A DNA stretch of 64,000 bases from Burkholderia catarinensis (GTDB taxonomy: Bacteria; Pseudomonadota; Gammaproteobacteria; Burkholderiales; Burkholderiaceae). The notes beneath the pieces are model-generated. The model did no database searches, was not told the origin of the DNA, and was given only the letters and a program-made list of their open reading frames with translations. The DNA lies in assembly GCF_001883705.2 (NCBI RefSeq), contig NZ_MDEQ02000012.1, forward strand, positions 186,001 to 250,000. The letters are read 5' to 3'. Below are positions 1 to 8,186 of this stretch, piece after piece; the first letter of the stretch is position 1, and the number at the start of each line of letters is the position of its first letter. The translations under genes and the position numbers were made by a program.

Positions 1-510
1 CGCATTGATGCCGCTCGTCACGGACAGTTCGACCGGCAGCGTGACGGTGAGCTCGGGATCGTAGATCACCGTTTTCGGCAACACGCGTGCATCGGTGCCG
101 GTGCGCTTGAGGCCGCCGTCGGTCAAGCCGTAGATCGGCGTCATTTCGCTGCCGGCGTACGTCGTCGGTATCGCGAGGATCGGCAGGCTGCTTTCGAGCG
201 CGATCGCCTTGCCGAGGCCGATCGTCGAGCCGCCGCCGATCGCGATCGCGCAATCCGCGTCGCATGACCGGGCGACCGCCCGCGCATCGCGGGCGATTTC
301 GATCGGCACGTGCATCGTCGCGCGATCGTACAACCCGGCGGCATGCGCACCGAGCCGCTCGACGATGCGTTGCGCCAGGTCGCGCTGTTCCGGCGTGCAG
401 AGCACGAGCGCACGTTGTGCGCCAAGTTCCAGCACTTCGCGTTCGAGATGCTGCAGGCTGCCTGCACCGAAGACGACGCGTGCCGGACGCGCCTGGTAAA
501 TGAAGTTCAT
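1..510 (-). CDS. Maleylacetate reductase, N-terminal 170 residues (gene cut by window edge)
   Basis: Iron-containing-alcohol-dehydrogenase-like enzyme that reduces maleylacetate to 3-oxoadipate with NAD(P)H, the step after ring cleavage of hydroxyquinol or chlorocatechols. The start MNFIYQARPARVVFGAGS, the nucleotide-binding stretch AIGGGSTIGLGKAIA and the following PTTYAGSEMTPIYG are typical of this family. The reading frame is still open at base 1, so the metal-binding C-terminal half lies outside the window. It sits 7 nt after the stop of the Dabb gene and follows the dioxygenase gene in the same direction, so the three form one leftward operon. Family assignment is secure; the substrate is inferred from the neighbouring hydroxyquinol dioxygenase. 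Confidence 0.9.
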   Translation of the reverse strand, partial: MNFIYQARPARVVFGAGSLQHLEREVLELGAQRALVLCTPEQRDLAQRIVERLGAHAAGLYDRATMHVPIEIARDARAVARSCDADCAIAIGGGSTIGLGKAIALESSLPILAIPTTYAGSEMTPIYGLTDGGLKRTGTDARVLPKTVIYDPELTVTLPVELSVTSGINA

Positions 511-517
511 GTCGTCG

Positions 518-820
518 TCACTCCGTTGCGTAATCGACCTGATGGCGCGCGATGCGCAGGCCCGTCAGCGCGTCTCTTACGCGTTCGTGTTCCGGATGCG
601 CCGCATAGGCGTCGAGTGCCGCGCGCGACTCGAATTCGGCGACGAGAATCAGGTCGCACGCGTGATCGGCCGCGCTGAAATCCGTGCCGACCTCGAGGTG
701 CGTCATGCCGGGAATCCGGCCGCGCAGGCCTTCGAATGCGTTCTTCACGGTGGTGCGTGCCGCGGTGCGTTCGGGTTCGGTCGAGCCGGCGACGTTCCAC
801 ATCACGACGTGCCGGATCAT
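518..820 (-). CDS. Dabb (stress-responsive alpha/beta-barrel) domain protein
   Basis: A 100-residue single-domain protein beginning MIRHVVMWNVAG and containing the typical Dabb core (LRGRIPGMTHLEVGTDFS, CDLILVAEFES, AYAAHPEHERV). Dabb proteins form dimeric ferredoxin-like barrels; some are small enzymes or act on reactive aromatic intermediates, but no catalytic role can be read from this sequence. The start overlaps the stop of the dioxygenase gene in an ATGA arrangement (817-820), which indicates translational coupling and a shared role in hydroxyquinol catabolism. The function within that pathway is inferred from position only. Confidence 0.85.
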   Translation of the reverse strand: MIRHVVMWNVAGSTEPERTAARTTVKNAFEGLRGRIPGMTHLEVGTDFSAADHACDLILVAEFESRAALDAYAAHPEHERVRDALTGLRIARHQVDYATE

Positions 821-1698
821 GCGGCACGCTCCGCGCGATTCAGCACGAAGTCGTAATCGAGCGTGTAGAACGGCGTGTCCATGCGCGATCCGTCGGGCGC
901 GGCGCCGGGCGCGTGCCGGACCCAGTCGGCGACGAGGGTCGAACGCACGCCGAATACCGCATCGGAGTCGAGATAGCGGTCGCCGTTGCGGAACACGTGC
1001 GTGATCAGCGTTTCGTAGCCGTGCGCGTCGATCATGAAGTGCAGGTGCGCGGGGCGCCACGGGTGACGGCCGAGCGCATCGAGCATCGCGCCGACGGGGC
1101 CGTCGTGCGGAATCGGATACGGCTCGGCGAGGATCGAGCGGAACGCGTAGCGGCCGTCGGCGCCGGTGTGCAGCCGGCCGCGCGCGCGGTGCGTGATCGA
1201 CCCGTCTTCGGCCGGAAGCTGCACGTCGTAGTGCCCGTCCTCGTCGGCCTGCCAGACTTCCAGCGAGGCATGCGCGACCGGCGTACCGTCGATGTCGCGC
1301 ACGTGGCCCGATACGAAGCACGGTTCGCCGCATGCGCCGTTCGCGATGTCGTCGAACATCCCGAACTCGCGGCTGCCTTCGACGTAGAACGGCCCGAACA
1401 CGGTCGCTTCCGTGCAGCCGGCCGGCTTTGCATGATTCTGCGCGGTGACGAGCGTCGACAGCCCGAGCACGTCGGACAGCAGGATGAACTCCTGACGCTT
1501 GTCGTCGGTGATGTGGCCGACGGCCGTCAGGAAGCCGATCGCGGTTTGCCATTCGGCTTCGGTGAGTTTCGTTTCCCGCGCAAACGAATGCAGGTGCTGG
1601 ACCAGGCTGGTCATGACCGTGCGCAGCCGCTCGTCGCGACAGCCGCCCAGCGACGCGATCACGGCTTGCGTGATGGTGTCTTCGTCGAGATTGCGCAT
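817..1698 (-). CDS. Hydroxyquinol 1,2-dioxygenase (intradiol)
   Basis: Non-haem Fe(III) intradiol dioxygenase of 293 residues that cleaves 1,2,4-benzenetriol to maleylacetate. The N-terminal dimerisation helices (about 1-95) precede the beta-sandwich catalytic domain with FGPFYVEGS (101-109). Likely iron ligands are Y157 (GHYDVQ), Y194 (EPYPIP), H218 and H220 (RPAHLHFMI), with the spacing expected of the family. Preference for hydroxyquinol over catechol is inferred from the sequence style and from the linked maleylacetate reductase. A GGAGAC ribosome site lies just upstream of the chosen ATG. It is the first gene of the operon and is divergent from the LysR gene at 1817, the usual layout for inducer control. 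Confidence 0.93.
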   Translation of the reverse strand: MRNLDEDTITQAVIASLGGCRDERLRTVMTSLVQHLHSFARETKLTEAEWQTAIGFLTAVGHITDDKRQEFILLSDVLGLSTLVTAQNHAKPAGCTEATVFGPFYVEGSREFGMFDDIANGACGEPCFVSGHVRDIDGTPVAHASLEVWQADEDGHYDVQLPAEDGSITHRARGRLHTGADGRYAFRSILAEPYPIPHDGPVGAMLDALGRHPWRPAHLHFMIDAHGYETLITHVFRNGDRYLDSDAVFGVRSTLVADWVRHAPGAAPDGSRMDTPFYTLDYDFVLNRAERAA

Positions 1699-1816
1699 TG
1701 GGGTTGTCTCCTGATGTCGTTCGATGGCGCGTTGACGTAACATTAATTCTTCCTTGAATCGTAAAAAAGAGGGTTTGGAGGAGTTTTGTTCTCCGCCAGG
1801 TGGAAGAATCGAACGC

Positions 1817-2740
1817 ATGGACAAGTGGACGCAGATCGAATTTTTCGTGCAGGTGGCCGAGTTGGGCAGCCTGTCGAAGGCAGCCGAGCGGCTCGGCATG
1901 TCGAGCGCGGCGGCGAGCCGCTGCCTGAACGCGCTTGAAGAACGGCTGGCCGCGCGGCTCGTCGAGCGGACCACGCGCCGCCTGTGGCTGACCGACGCGG
2001 GGCACGAGTACCACCGGCGCTGCGTCGCGATCCTGATGGAACTGTCGGAGGCCGATGCGGCGGTCAACGAGGCGAGCGTCAATCCGGCCGGCACGCTGCG
2101 CGTGACCGCGTCGGTGTCGTTCGCGTCGATCTATATCGCGCCGGCGTTGCCCGAGTTTCACCGGCGCTATCCGAACCTGAACGTGCAGATCGTCGCGGCG
2201 AACCGCTACCCGGATTTCATCGAGGCCGGCATCGACGTGGCGATCCGCACGCGCGAGCACGAGGCCGATTCGGGCATCACCGTGCGCAAGCTCGCCGAGA
2301 CGCGGCGCGTGCTGGCTGCGTCGCCCGGGTATCTGGCGAAGCACGGCGCGCCGGCGACGCCCGATGCGCTGGGCGAGCACCGGCTGCTGGTCTACAACCT
2401 CGCGAACGATCCGTACGTGCTGCATTTCCGCCGCGGCGCGAAGCAGCAGTCGGTCACGATCAAGAGCGTGCTCGACGCGAACGAAGGGCAGGTGATCCGC
2501 GCCGCGGCACTCGCCGGGCTCGGCATCCTGATCCAGCCGCTCTACATCATCCACGACGATATCGTTGCCGGGAAGCTGGTGCCGGTGCTCACCGACTAGC
2601 AACTGCCGGCGCTCACCGTCAACATCGCGTACCAGAGCCGCCGTCACCAGCCGGCGAAGATCCGCGTATTCACCGAGTTCCTGATCGAACGCTTCGAGCG
2701 CCTCGGACTCGCGCGCAAGTGGAAGGAAGTCGGCCGCTGA
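1817..2740 (+). pseudogene. LysR-family regulator of the hydroxyquinol operon, interrupted by an amber codon
   Basis: Begins MDKWTQIEFFVQVAELGSL with a clear winged helix-turn-helix (residues 1-60) and a LysR effector domain. The frame meets TAG at 2597-2599, giving 260 residues ending KLVPVLTD. The same frame then resumes without a shift for 46 codons (QLPALTVNIAYQSRRHQPAK onwards) to a TGA at 2738-2740; this is the normal C-terminal end of the CrgA-type subgroup. The full protein would be 307 residues, a usual length. A single change, probably TGG to TAG in a DW-QLP context, explains it. The truncated protein would lose the last strand and helices of the effector domain; whether it still works is unknown. 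Confidence 0.88.
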
Positions 2741-3072
2741 GCGCGGCCGGGCGCGCAATGGGGATCGTGGTTCGGCGCGGGGGGTGTCGCGCGTGGTGGG
2801 GTAATGCGACGTGATGCTGGCCGCCGACGCGGCAGGTATCCGCGCGTCGCGCATCGATGTATGTGATGGAATGCTGAATAATTTTGCCGGATGTGGGGCG
2901 GGAGGTTATTCGCCGGATCCCTGTGGACGTGCCGGACGTGCCGGGCTGTCGAATCTGACAAAATGCTGACGAGATGAATTGATATATTGTATCATCTGAC
3001 GTTTTCGTCGCCTGCCATCCGGGCTGCCCGGCATGGTCGCGTGCGACGACACCACACGAAGATCGATACGAC
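2741..3072. other. Intergenic region between the LysR gene and the TonB receptor
   Basis: About 330 bases with no convincing coding frame. The first part is GC-rich; from about 2870 the sequence becomes AT-richer and carries the inverted repeat listed separately. I looked for the conserved cobalamin riboswitch elements because of the BtuFCD-like genes downstream and did not see them. Confidence 0.6.
2980..2994. promoter_or_regulatory. Inverted repeat, candidate operator for the TonB/ABC operon
   Basis: TGATATATTGTATCA has five-base arms (TGATA/TATCA) around an AT-rich core, about 80 bases before the GTG start of the TonB receptor. A second imperfectly nested pair, AGATGA (2972-2977) and TCATCT (2992-2997), overlaps it. 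The position and dyad suit a metalloregulator of Fur/Zur type, but it does not match the classical Fur consensus, unlike the box at 15129. Which protein binds it is unknown. Confidence 0.4.
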
Positions 3073-5289
3073 GTGACGAAAGCCAGAAACAACCCGGCGC
3101 GCGGGGCGGGGCACCATGCCACGCCGCGCCGGAACACCGGCGCCTGGCGTGTACGTGCCGCACGCGGCTGCACGACCCTGCTGGGCTGCGCGATGGCGAC
3201 CTCCGGCGCGTTGGCCGCCGAAGCGGCCGCACCCACGCTGATACCGGACGATCGGCACGCGCTGCCGGCGATCAACGTGACGGCACGATCCGCGCCGGTC
3301 GACCCGCTGACGCAACCGCTCGAAACGGGCTCGCGGCTCGGGCTCGCGAGCCTCGACACGCCCGCGAGCGTCGAGACCGTCACGGCCGGCACGATCGAAG
3401 CGCGCGGCGACCGCACGGTGCTCGATGCGGTGACGCGCACCGCGGGCTTTTCGAGCGCGATGGCACCCGGCAACGGCGGCACCGCGTTGAGCGTGCGCGG
3501 CTTCGGCGGGCAGGAATCGGTGATGACGCTGCTCGACGGCGTGCGGTTGATGCCGGCCGCGGGCACGATCACGTTTCCGTTTGATACGTGGTCGGTCGAG
3601 CGCATCGAGGTGCTGCGCGGCCCGGCGTCGGTGCTGTACGGCGAAGGGGCAATCGGCGGCGTCGTGAACGTGGTGCCGAAGCGGCCGCAGCGTACGCGCG
3701 AGACGACGCTGCAGGTCGGCGTCGGCCCCGACGGCGCGAAGCGCGCCGCGTTCGATACGACGGGCGCGCTCGGCCCGCGGCTGTCATACCGCTTCTACGC
3801 GAGCGATGCGCGTGCCAACGGGCTCGCCGAGCGGGCCGACACGCATGCGACGGCAATCGGCGGCGCACTGAAATTCGACGTGAGCCCGCGACTCACGCTG
3901 ACGCTCGACTACGACTACGGCCGCCAGATGCCGGCGACGTACTACGGCGTGCCGGCGCCGAACGGCGTGCTCGATCCGTCGTTGCGCAAGCTCAACTACA
4001 ACGTCGGCGATGCGACGATTGCCTACTACGACCAGTGGACGCGCCTGTCGGCCCGCTACCGGCCTACGGCCGGCGTGACGATCGACAACCAGTTCTACTA
4101 CCTGACGTCGAACCGCCACTGGCGCAACGCCGAAGCGTATGCGCTCGATGCCGCGACGGGGCGGGTCACGCGCGGGGACTATCTCGACATCGGCCACCAC
4201 CAGCGGCAGATCGGCGACCGGCTGAGCGCGCGCTTCGACGGCACGCTGTTCGGCCGTGCGAACCGTTTCGTCGTCGGCACGGAATTCAACCGGATCACGT
4301 TCGACGGCACCAACAATTCGCCGTACGGCGGCGAATCGACGGTGGCCGCGCACGGCTTCGACCCGGGCGTGTTCACGAGTCCCGACCCGACGGTGCCGCA
4401 GTTTGGCACGCAGGCGCGGCAGGTCGCGGTATTCGCCGAGAACCGGCTCGACGTGTTGCCGCGGCTCGCGTGGGTGAGCGGCCTGCGCTACGACCACATC
4501 GCGTTCAGCCGCGAGCAGGCGGCGACCGGCGCGGGCTTCGACAAGCGTTTCGCGAACGTCGGCTGGCGCACGGGTTTCGTATTCGAAGTCGCGCCGACGC
4601 TCAGCGCGTATGTGCAGTACACGACGGGTGCGGAAGGCCTCGGCTCGCTCGTGACGCTGTCCGCGTCGCAGGCGGACTACCGGCTCGCGACCGGCGAACA
4701 GTGGGAGGCCGGCCTCAAGCAGACGCTGCTCGACGGCCGCGCGTACTGGACGTTCGCCGTGTACGACATCACGAAGCGCAACCTGCTCAGCGCCGACCCG
4801 TTCAATCCCGCGCTGCGCCGGCAGGTCGGCCGGCAATCGTCGCGCGGCATCGAGTTGACGGGCGGCGCGCGGCTGCCGCACGGCTGGACGATCGACGCGA
4901 ACGTCGCGCTGCTGCGTGCGCGCTACGACGAGTTCAACCAGACGGCCGGCGGCGCGACGGTGTCGCGGGCCGGCAACGTGCCGTCCAACGTGCCGCAGCA
5001 GACGGCGAACCTGTGGCTCGGCTGGGCGTTCGCCGAGCGCTGGCAGGCGAATGCGGGCGTGCGCTACGTCGGCGCGACCTACGGCGACGACGCGAATCGC
5101 GTGCAGGTGCCGTCGTACACGGTGTTCGATGCATCGCTGCGCTGGCAGCCGACGTCGCGCACCGAGCTGGCGCTATACCTGCGCAATCTCGCGAACCGCA
5201 CGTACGCGGTGACGACGTCGAACGGCGGCGAGCAATGGCTGCTCGGTTCGTCGCGCTCGGCGGAGCTCGTCGCGACGATGCGCTTCTAG
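3073..5289 (+). CDS. TonB-dependent outer-membrane receptor
   Basis: A 738-residue outer-membrane gated barrel that imports a scarce ligand with TonB energy. Residues 1-49 resemble a long signal sequence ending SGALAAEA; a TonB-box-like stretch (LPAINVTARS) is followed by the plug with SVRGFGGQESVMTLLDGVRL and RIEVLRGPASVLYGEGAIGG, and the protein ends in an aromatic residue (VATMRF). There is no N-terminal STN signalling domain, so it does not signal to a sigma factor. GTG is chosen because no better start precedes the signal peptide. It heads an operon with a BtuCDF/FecCDE-type ABC importer, so ligand and substrate are shared; a metal chelate or corrinoid is possible, but the sequence does not settle which. 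Confidence 0.92.
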   Translation: MTKARNNPARGAGHHATPRRNTGAWRVRAARGCTTLLGCAMATSGALAAEAAAPTLIPDDRHALPAINVTARSAPVDPLTQPLETGSRLGLASLDTPASVETVTAGTIEARGDRTVLDAVTRTAGFSSAMAPGNGGTALSVRGFGGQESVMTLLDGVRLMPAAGTITFPFDTWSVERIEVLRGPASVLYGEGAIGGVVNVVPKRPQRTRETTLQVGVGPDGAKRAAFDTTGALGPRLSYRFYASDARANGLAERADTHATAIGGALKFDVSPRLTLTLDYDYGRQMPATYYGVPAPNGVLDPSLRKLNYNVGDATIAYYDQWTRLSARYRPTAGVTIDNQFYYLTSNRHWRNAEAYALDAATGRVTRGDYLDIGHHQRQIGDRLSARFDGTLFGRANRFVVGTEFNRITFDGTNNSPYGGESTVAAHGFDPGVFTSPDPTVPQFGTQARQVAVFAENRLDVLPRLAWVSGLRYDHIAFSREQAATGAGFDKRFANVGWRTGFVFEVAPTLSAYVQYTTGAEGLGSLVTLSASQADYRLATGEQWEAGLKQTLLDGRAYWTFAVYDITKRNLLSADPFNPALRRQVGRQSSRGIELTGGARLPHGWTIDANVALLRARYDEFNQTAGGATVSRAGNVPSNVPQQTANLWLGWAFAERWQANAGVRYVGATYGDDANRVQVPSYTVFDASLRWQPTSRTELALYLRNLANRTYAVTTSNGGEQWLLGSSRSAELVATMRF

Positions 5290-5318
5290 TGCGGCGCGAC
5301 GTGCCTCCCGTCACACAC

Positions 5319-6086
5319 ATGCTCGACATCGAACGCGTGAGCTGGTCTCCAGGCGGCGCGATCGCCGTGCTCGATTCGGTGACGCTGACGGTTGCCGAAG
5401 GCGAGTTCGTCGGGCTGGTCGGCCCGAACGGCAGCGGCAAGACGAGCCTGCTGCGCTGCGTGTTCCGTTACGCGCGGCCCGATGCGGGCCGTGTCGCGCT
5501 CGATGCGCAGGACGTGTGGCGCATGCGGCCGCGCGCGGTCGCGCAGCGCGTCGCGGTGCTGCAGCAGGAGACGCCGGACGATTTCGGGCTGACGGTCGAC
5601 GAACTCGTCGGCATGGGCCGCACGCCGCACCAGCGGCCGTTCGATGCGGAGTCGGCGGACGATCGCCGGATCGTCGAATCCGCGCTGCACGACGTCGGCC
5701 TCGTCGAGCGCCGCGCGCAGCGCTTCGCGTCGCTGTCGGGCGGCGAGAAGCAGCGCGCGCTGCTGGCCCGCGCGCTCGCGCAACGGCCCGAACTGCTGCT
5801 GCTCGACGAACCGACCAACCATCTCGACCTGCGTCACCAGCTCGAACTGCTCGCGCGCGTGCGCCGCCTCGGCATCGCGACGCTCGCGACGATTCATGAC
5901 CTCAATCTCGCGGCCGCGTATTGCGACCGGCTCCACGTGCTTGCGCACGGCCGGGTCGTCGCATCCGGCGCGCCGGACGACGTGCTGACCGAAGCGCTGC
6001 TGCGCGACGTGTTCGGCGTCGCCGCGCTCGTCGATCGCCATCCCGTCACGGGCCGGCCGCGCATCACGCCGCTTCATCCGGAATGA
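5319..6086 (+). CDS. ABC importer ATPase (FecE/BtuD family)
   Basis: Cytoplasmic ATPase of a type II importer, 255 residues from ATG. Walker A is GPNGSGKTSLL, the signature motif is LSGGEKQRALLARAL, Walker B is LLLLDEPTNHLD and the switch histidine is in TIHDLN. The ATG at 5319 starts LDIERVSW, the normal family start; an in-frame GTG at 5301 would add six residues. Its stop overlaps the start of the binding-protein gene (ATGA at 6083-6086). It works with the permease at 7096 and the binding protein at 6083. Confidence 0.95.
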   Translation: MLDIERVSWSPGGAIAVLDSVTLTVAEGEFVGLVGPNGSGKTSLLRCVFRYARPDAGRVALDAQDVWRMRPRAVAQRVAVLQQETPDDFGLTVDELVGMGRTPHQRPFDAESADDRRIVESALHDVGLVERRAQRFASLSGGEKQRALLARALAQRPELLLLDEPTNHLDLRHQLELLARVRRLGIATLATIHDLNLAAAYCDRLHVLAHGRVVASGAPDDVLTEALLRDVFGVAALVDRHPVTGRPRITPLHPE

Positions 6087-7099
6087 CCGCCATGCCGTTT
6101 CCTGTCTTGTCCTCCGCTGTGTCCTCCGCAGTGTCCTCGATAGCCCGCCGGCTGGTTGCCGCTGCCGTGCTCGGCTGCGCCGCCGTTCACGCGGGCGCCT
6201 ACCCCGTCACCGTGCGCAGCTGCGATCGCGACGTGACGTTCGAGCGCGCGCCGACGCGCGCGGTGAGCAACGACGTGAACCTGACCGAGATGATGCTCGT
6301 GCTCGGCCTGAAGGACCGGCTCGTCGGCTATACGGGCATCGGCGGCTGGAAGACCGGCACCGCGCGCGTGCGCGACGCATTGCGCGGCGTGCCGGAACTG
6401 GCGAGCCAGTATCCGTCGCTCGAGGTGCTGGCCGCCGCGCGCGCCGACTTCTATCTCGCGGGCTGGAACTACGGGATGCATGTCGGCGGCCCGGTGACGC
6501 CCGCGACGCTCGCGCCGTTCGGCATCCGCGCGTATGAGCTGACCGAATCGTGCTCGCACGTGATGAAGCAATCGGCCGCCTCGTTCGACGACGTGTTCCG
6601 CGACTTGAACAATCTCGGCCGGATCTTCGGCGTCGATGCGCGCGCCGCGCAGGTCGTCGCCGCGATGCGTGCGCGTCTCGCGGCGGTGTCGCGCGCGATC
6701 GGGCGCCCGGCGCCGCTGCGCGTGTTCGTCTACGACAGCGGCGCCGACAAGCCGATGACGGCCGGCGGGCTCGCGATGCCGACCGCGCTGCTGGCGGCGG
6801 CAGGGGCGCGCAACGTGATGGACGACGTGCCGCGCAGCTGGACCCAGGTGAGCTGGGAGAGCGTGGTCGCGCGCGATCCGGAGGCGATCGTGATCGTCGA
6901 CTATTCGGCGGTGACGGCCGCGCAGAAGCAGCAGTTCCTGCTGAGCCAGCCGGCGCTCGCACACGTGGCTGCGATTCGCGACCGGCGCTTCGTCGTGATT
7001 CCGTACGATGCGGCGACGCCGGGCCCCGAGAACGTCGCGGCCGTCGAGACGCTCGCGCGCGCGCTGTACCCGGCCGCGTTCGCCGGGCCGGCGCGATGA
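6083..7099 (+). CDS. Periplasmic substrate-binding protein of the ABC importer (BtuF/FepB-like)
   Basis: A 338-residue type III binding protein. A signal peptide (hydrophobic stretch RRLVAAAVLGCAAVHAGA) precedes the fold, with RAVSNDVNLTEMMLVLGL in the position where the family has its conserved metal-chelate or cobalamin lobe. Residues such as FYLAGWNYGMHVGG and ELTESCSHVMKQ are probably at the cleft. Both ends use ATGA overlaps with the ATPase and permease genes, so the three are tightly co-translated. The ligand is not identifiable from the sequence; the TonB receptor upstream implies something too large or scarce for porins. Confidence 0.92.
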   Translation: MTAMPFPVLSSAVSSAVSSIARRLVAAAVLGCAAVHAGAYPVTVRSCDRDVTFERAPTRAVSNDVNLTEMMLVLGLKDRLVGYTGIGGWKTGTARVRDALRGVPELASQYPSLEVLAAARADFYLAGWNYGMHVGGPVTPATLAPFGIRAYELTESCSHVMKQSAASFDDVFRDLNNLGRIFGVDARAAQVVAAMRARLAAVSRAIGRPAPLRVFVYDSGADKPMTAGGLAMPTALLAAAGARNVMDDVPRSWTQVSWESVVARDPEAIVIVDYSAVTAAQKQQFLLSQPALAHVAAIRDRRFVVIPYDAATPGPENVAAVETLARALYPAAFAGPAR

Positions 7100-8139
7100 G
7101 CGCGCACGGGCAGGCGACGTCACGGCCCGCCATGCGCGTGGTGCTGCCGGCGCTGGCCATGCTGCTGCTCGTGTCGATCGTCGTGTCGGCCGCGTTCGGC
7201 CCGGCGCCGATCGCGATGCCGGTCGCGGTGCGGATCGTCGCCACGCACGTCGCGTCGGCGTTCGGCGAGGCCGGCGCGTTCGCGGCGGGTGCGGGCGACG
7301 ACAGCATCGTGTGGCTGATCCGGATGCCGCGCGCGCTGCTGGCCGCGATCGTCGGCGCGACGCTGGCGGCGGTCGGCGTCGCATTGCAGGCAGCGACCGC
7401 GAACCGCCTCGCCGATCCGCACCTGCTCGGCGTGAGCGCGGGCGCGATGCTCGGCGCCGTCGCGGTCACGGTGGTGGTCGGCGCGGCGTTCGGCCCGTTC
7501 ACGCTGTCGGCCGCCGCCTTCGCGGGTGCGCTCGCGGCAACCGCGTGCGTCATCGCGCTCGCTTACCGGCGCGGCCGGCTCGAATCGGATCGCTTGCTGC
7601 TCGCGGGCGTGTCGGTGTCGTTCATGATGGCCGCGTTCGGCAACCTGCTGCTGTATCTCGGCGACCAGCGCGCCGCGTCGTCGGTGCTGTTCTGGATGCT
7701 CGGCGGCGTCGGGCTTGCGCGCTGGGATCTACTGCCGGTGCCGGCCGTGTGCGCGGCGCTCGCGGGCGGTGCGCTATACGCGCGCCGGCGCGAACTGAAT
7801 GCGCTGATGTCGGGCGATGTCGCCGCGGCCGCGCTCGGCGTGCCGAGCGCGCGGATGCGGCGCGAGGTGTTCGTCGTCGCGTCGTTCGCGACGGGCGCGA
7901 TGGTCGCGGTGAGCGGCGCGATCGGCTTCGTCGGGCTCGTGACGCCGCATCTGTGCCGTCGTGTCGTCGGCGCCGAACACGGCAGGCTGCTTCCGGTTGC
8001 CGCGCTGACGGGGGCGATCCTGCTCGTCTGGGCCGACGTCGCGGCCCGCACGCTCGCGGCGCCGGAGGATCTGCCGATCGGCATCGTGACCGCGATGTTC
8101 GGCAGCCTGTTCTTCGTCGCGCTGCTGCGGCGCCGCTGA
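7096..8139 (+). CDS. ABC importer permease (FecCD/BtuC family)
   Basis: Integral membrane protein of 347 residues with about ten hydrophobic segments, typical for FecCD permeases. Conserved signatures include IRMPRALLAAIVGATLAAVG, NRLADPHLLGVSAGAMLG, the coupling region GAIGFVGLVTPHLCRRVVG and the end DLPIGIVTAMFGSLFFVALL. It is the last gene of the operon, overlapping the binding-protein stop by four bases. It probably forms a homodimer because only one permease gene is present. Confidence 0.95.
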   Translation: MSAHGQATSRPAMRVVLPALAMLLLVSIVVSAAFGPAPIAMPVAVRIVATHVASAFGEAGAFAAGAGDDSIVWLIRMPRALLAAIVGATLAAVGVALQAATANRLADPHLLGVSAGAMLGAVAVTVVVGAAFGPFTLSAAAFAGALAATACVIALAYRRGRLESDRLLLAGVSVSFMMAAFGNLLLYLGDQRAASSVLFWMLGGVGLARWDLLPVPAVCAALAGGALYARRRELNALMSGDVAAAALGVPSARMRREVFVVASFATGAMVAVSGAIGFVGLVTPHLCRRVVGAEHGRLLPVAALTGAILLVWADVAARTLAAPEDLPIGIVTAMFGSLFFVALLRRR

Positions 8140-8186
8140 GTGTCGTCGCCGTCAGGCGAGGGCGGGACGGGCACCCGCCGCATGCT

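Noticed and set aside
518-2854. A continuous 778-codon minus-strand frame from the Dabb gene to beyond the LysR gene
   Set aside because: Only its last 100 codons (the Dabb protein) are protein-like; the remainder lies antisense to the LysR gene and out of frame with the dioxygenase.
2741-3072. Cobalamin riboswitch before the BtuFCD-like operon
   Set aside because: None of the conserved core sequences of that riboswitch could be found.
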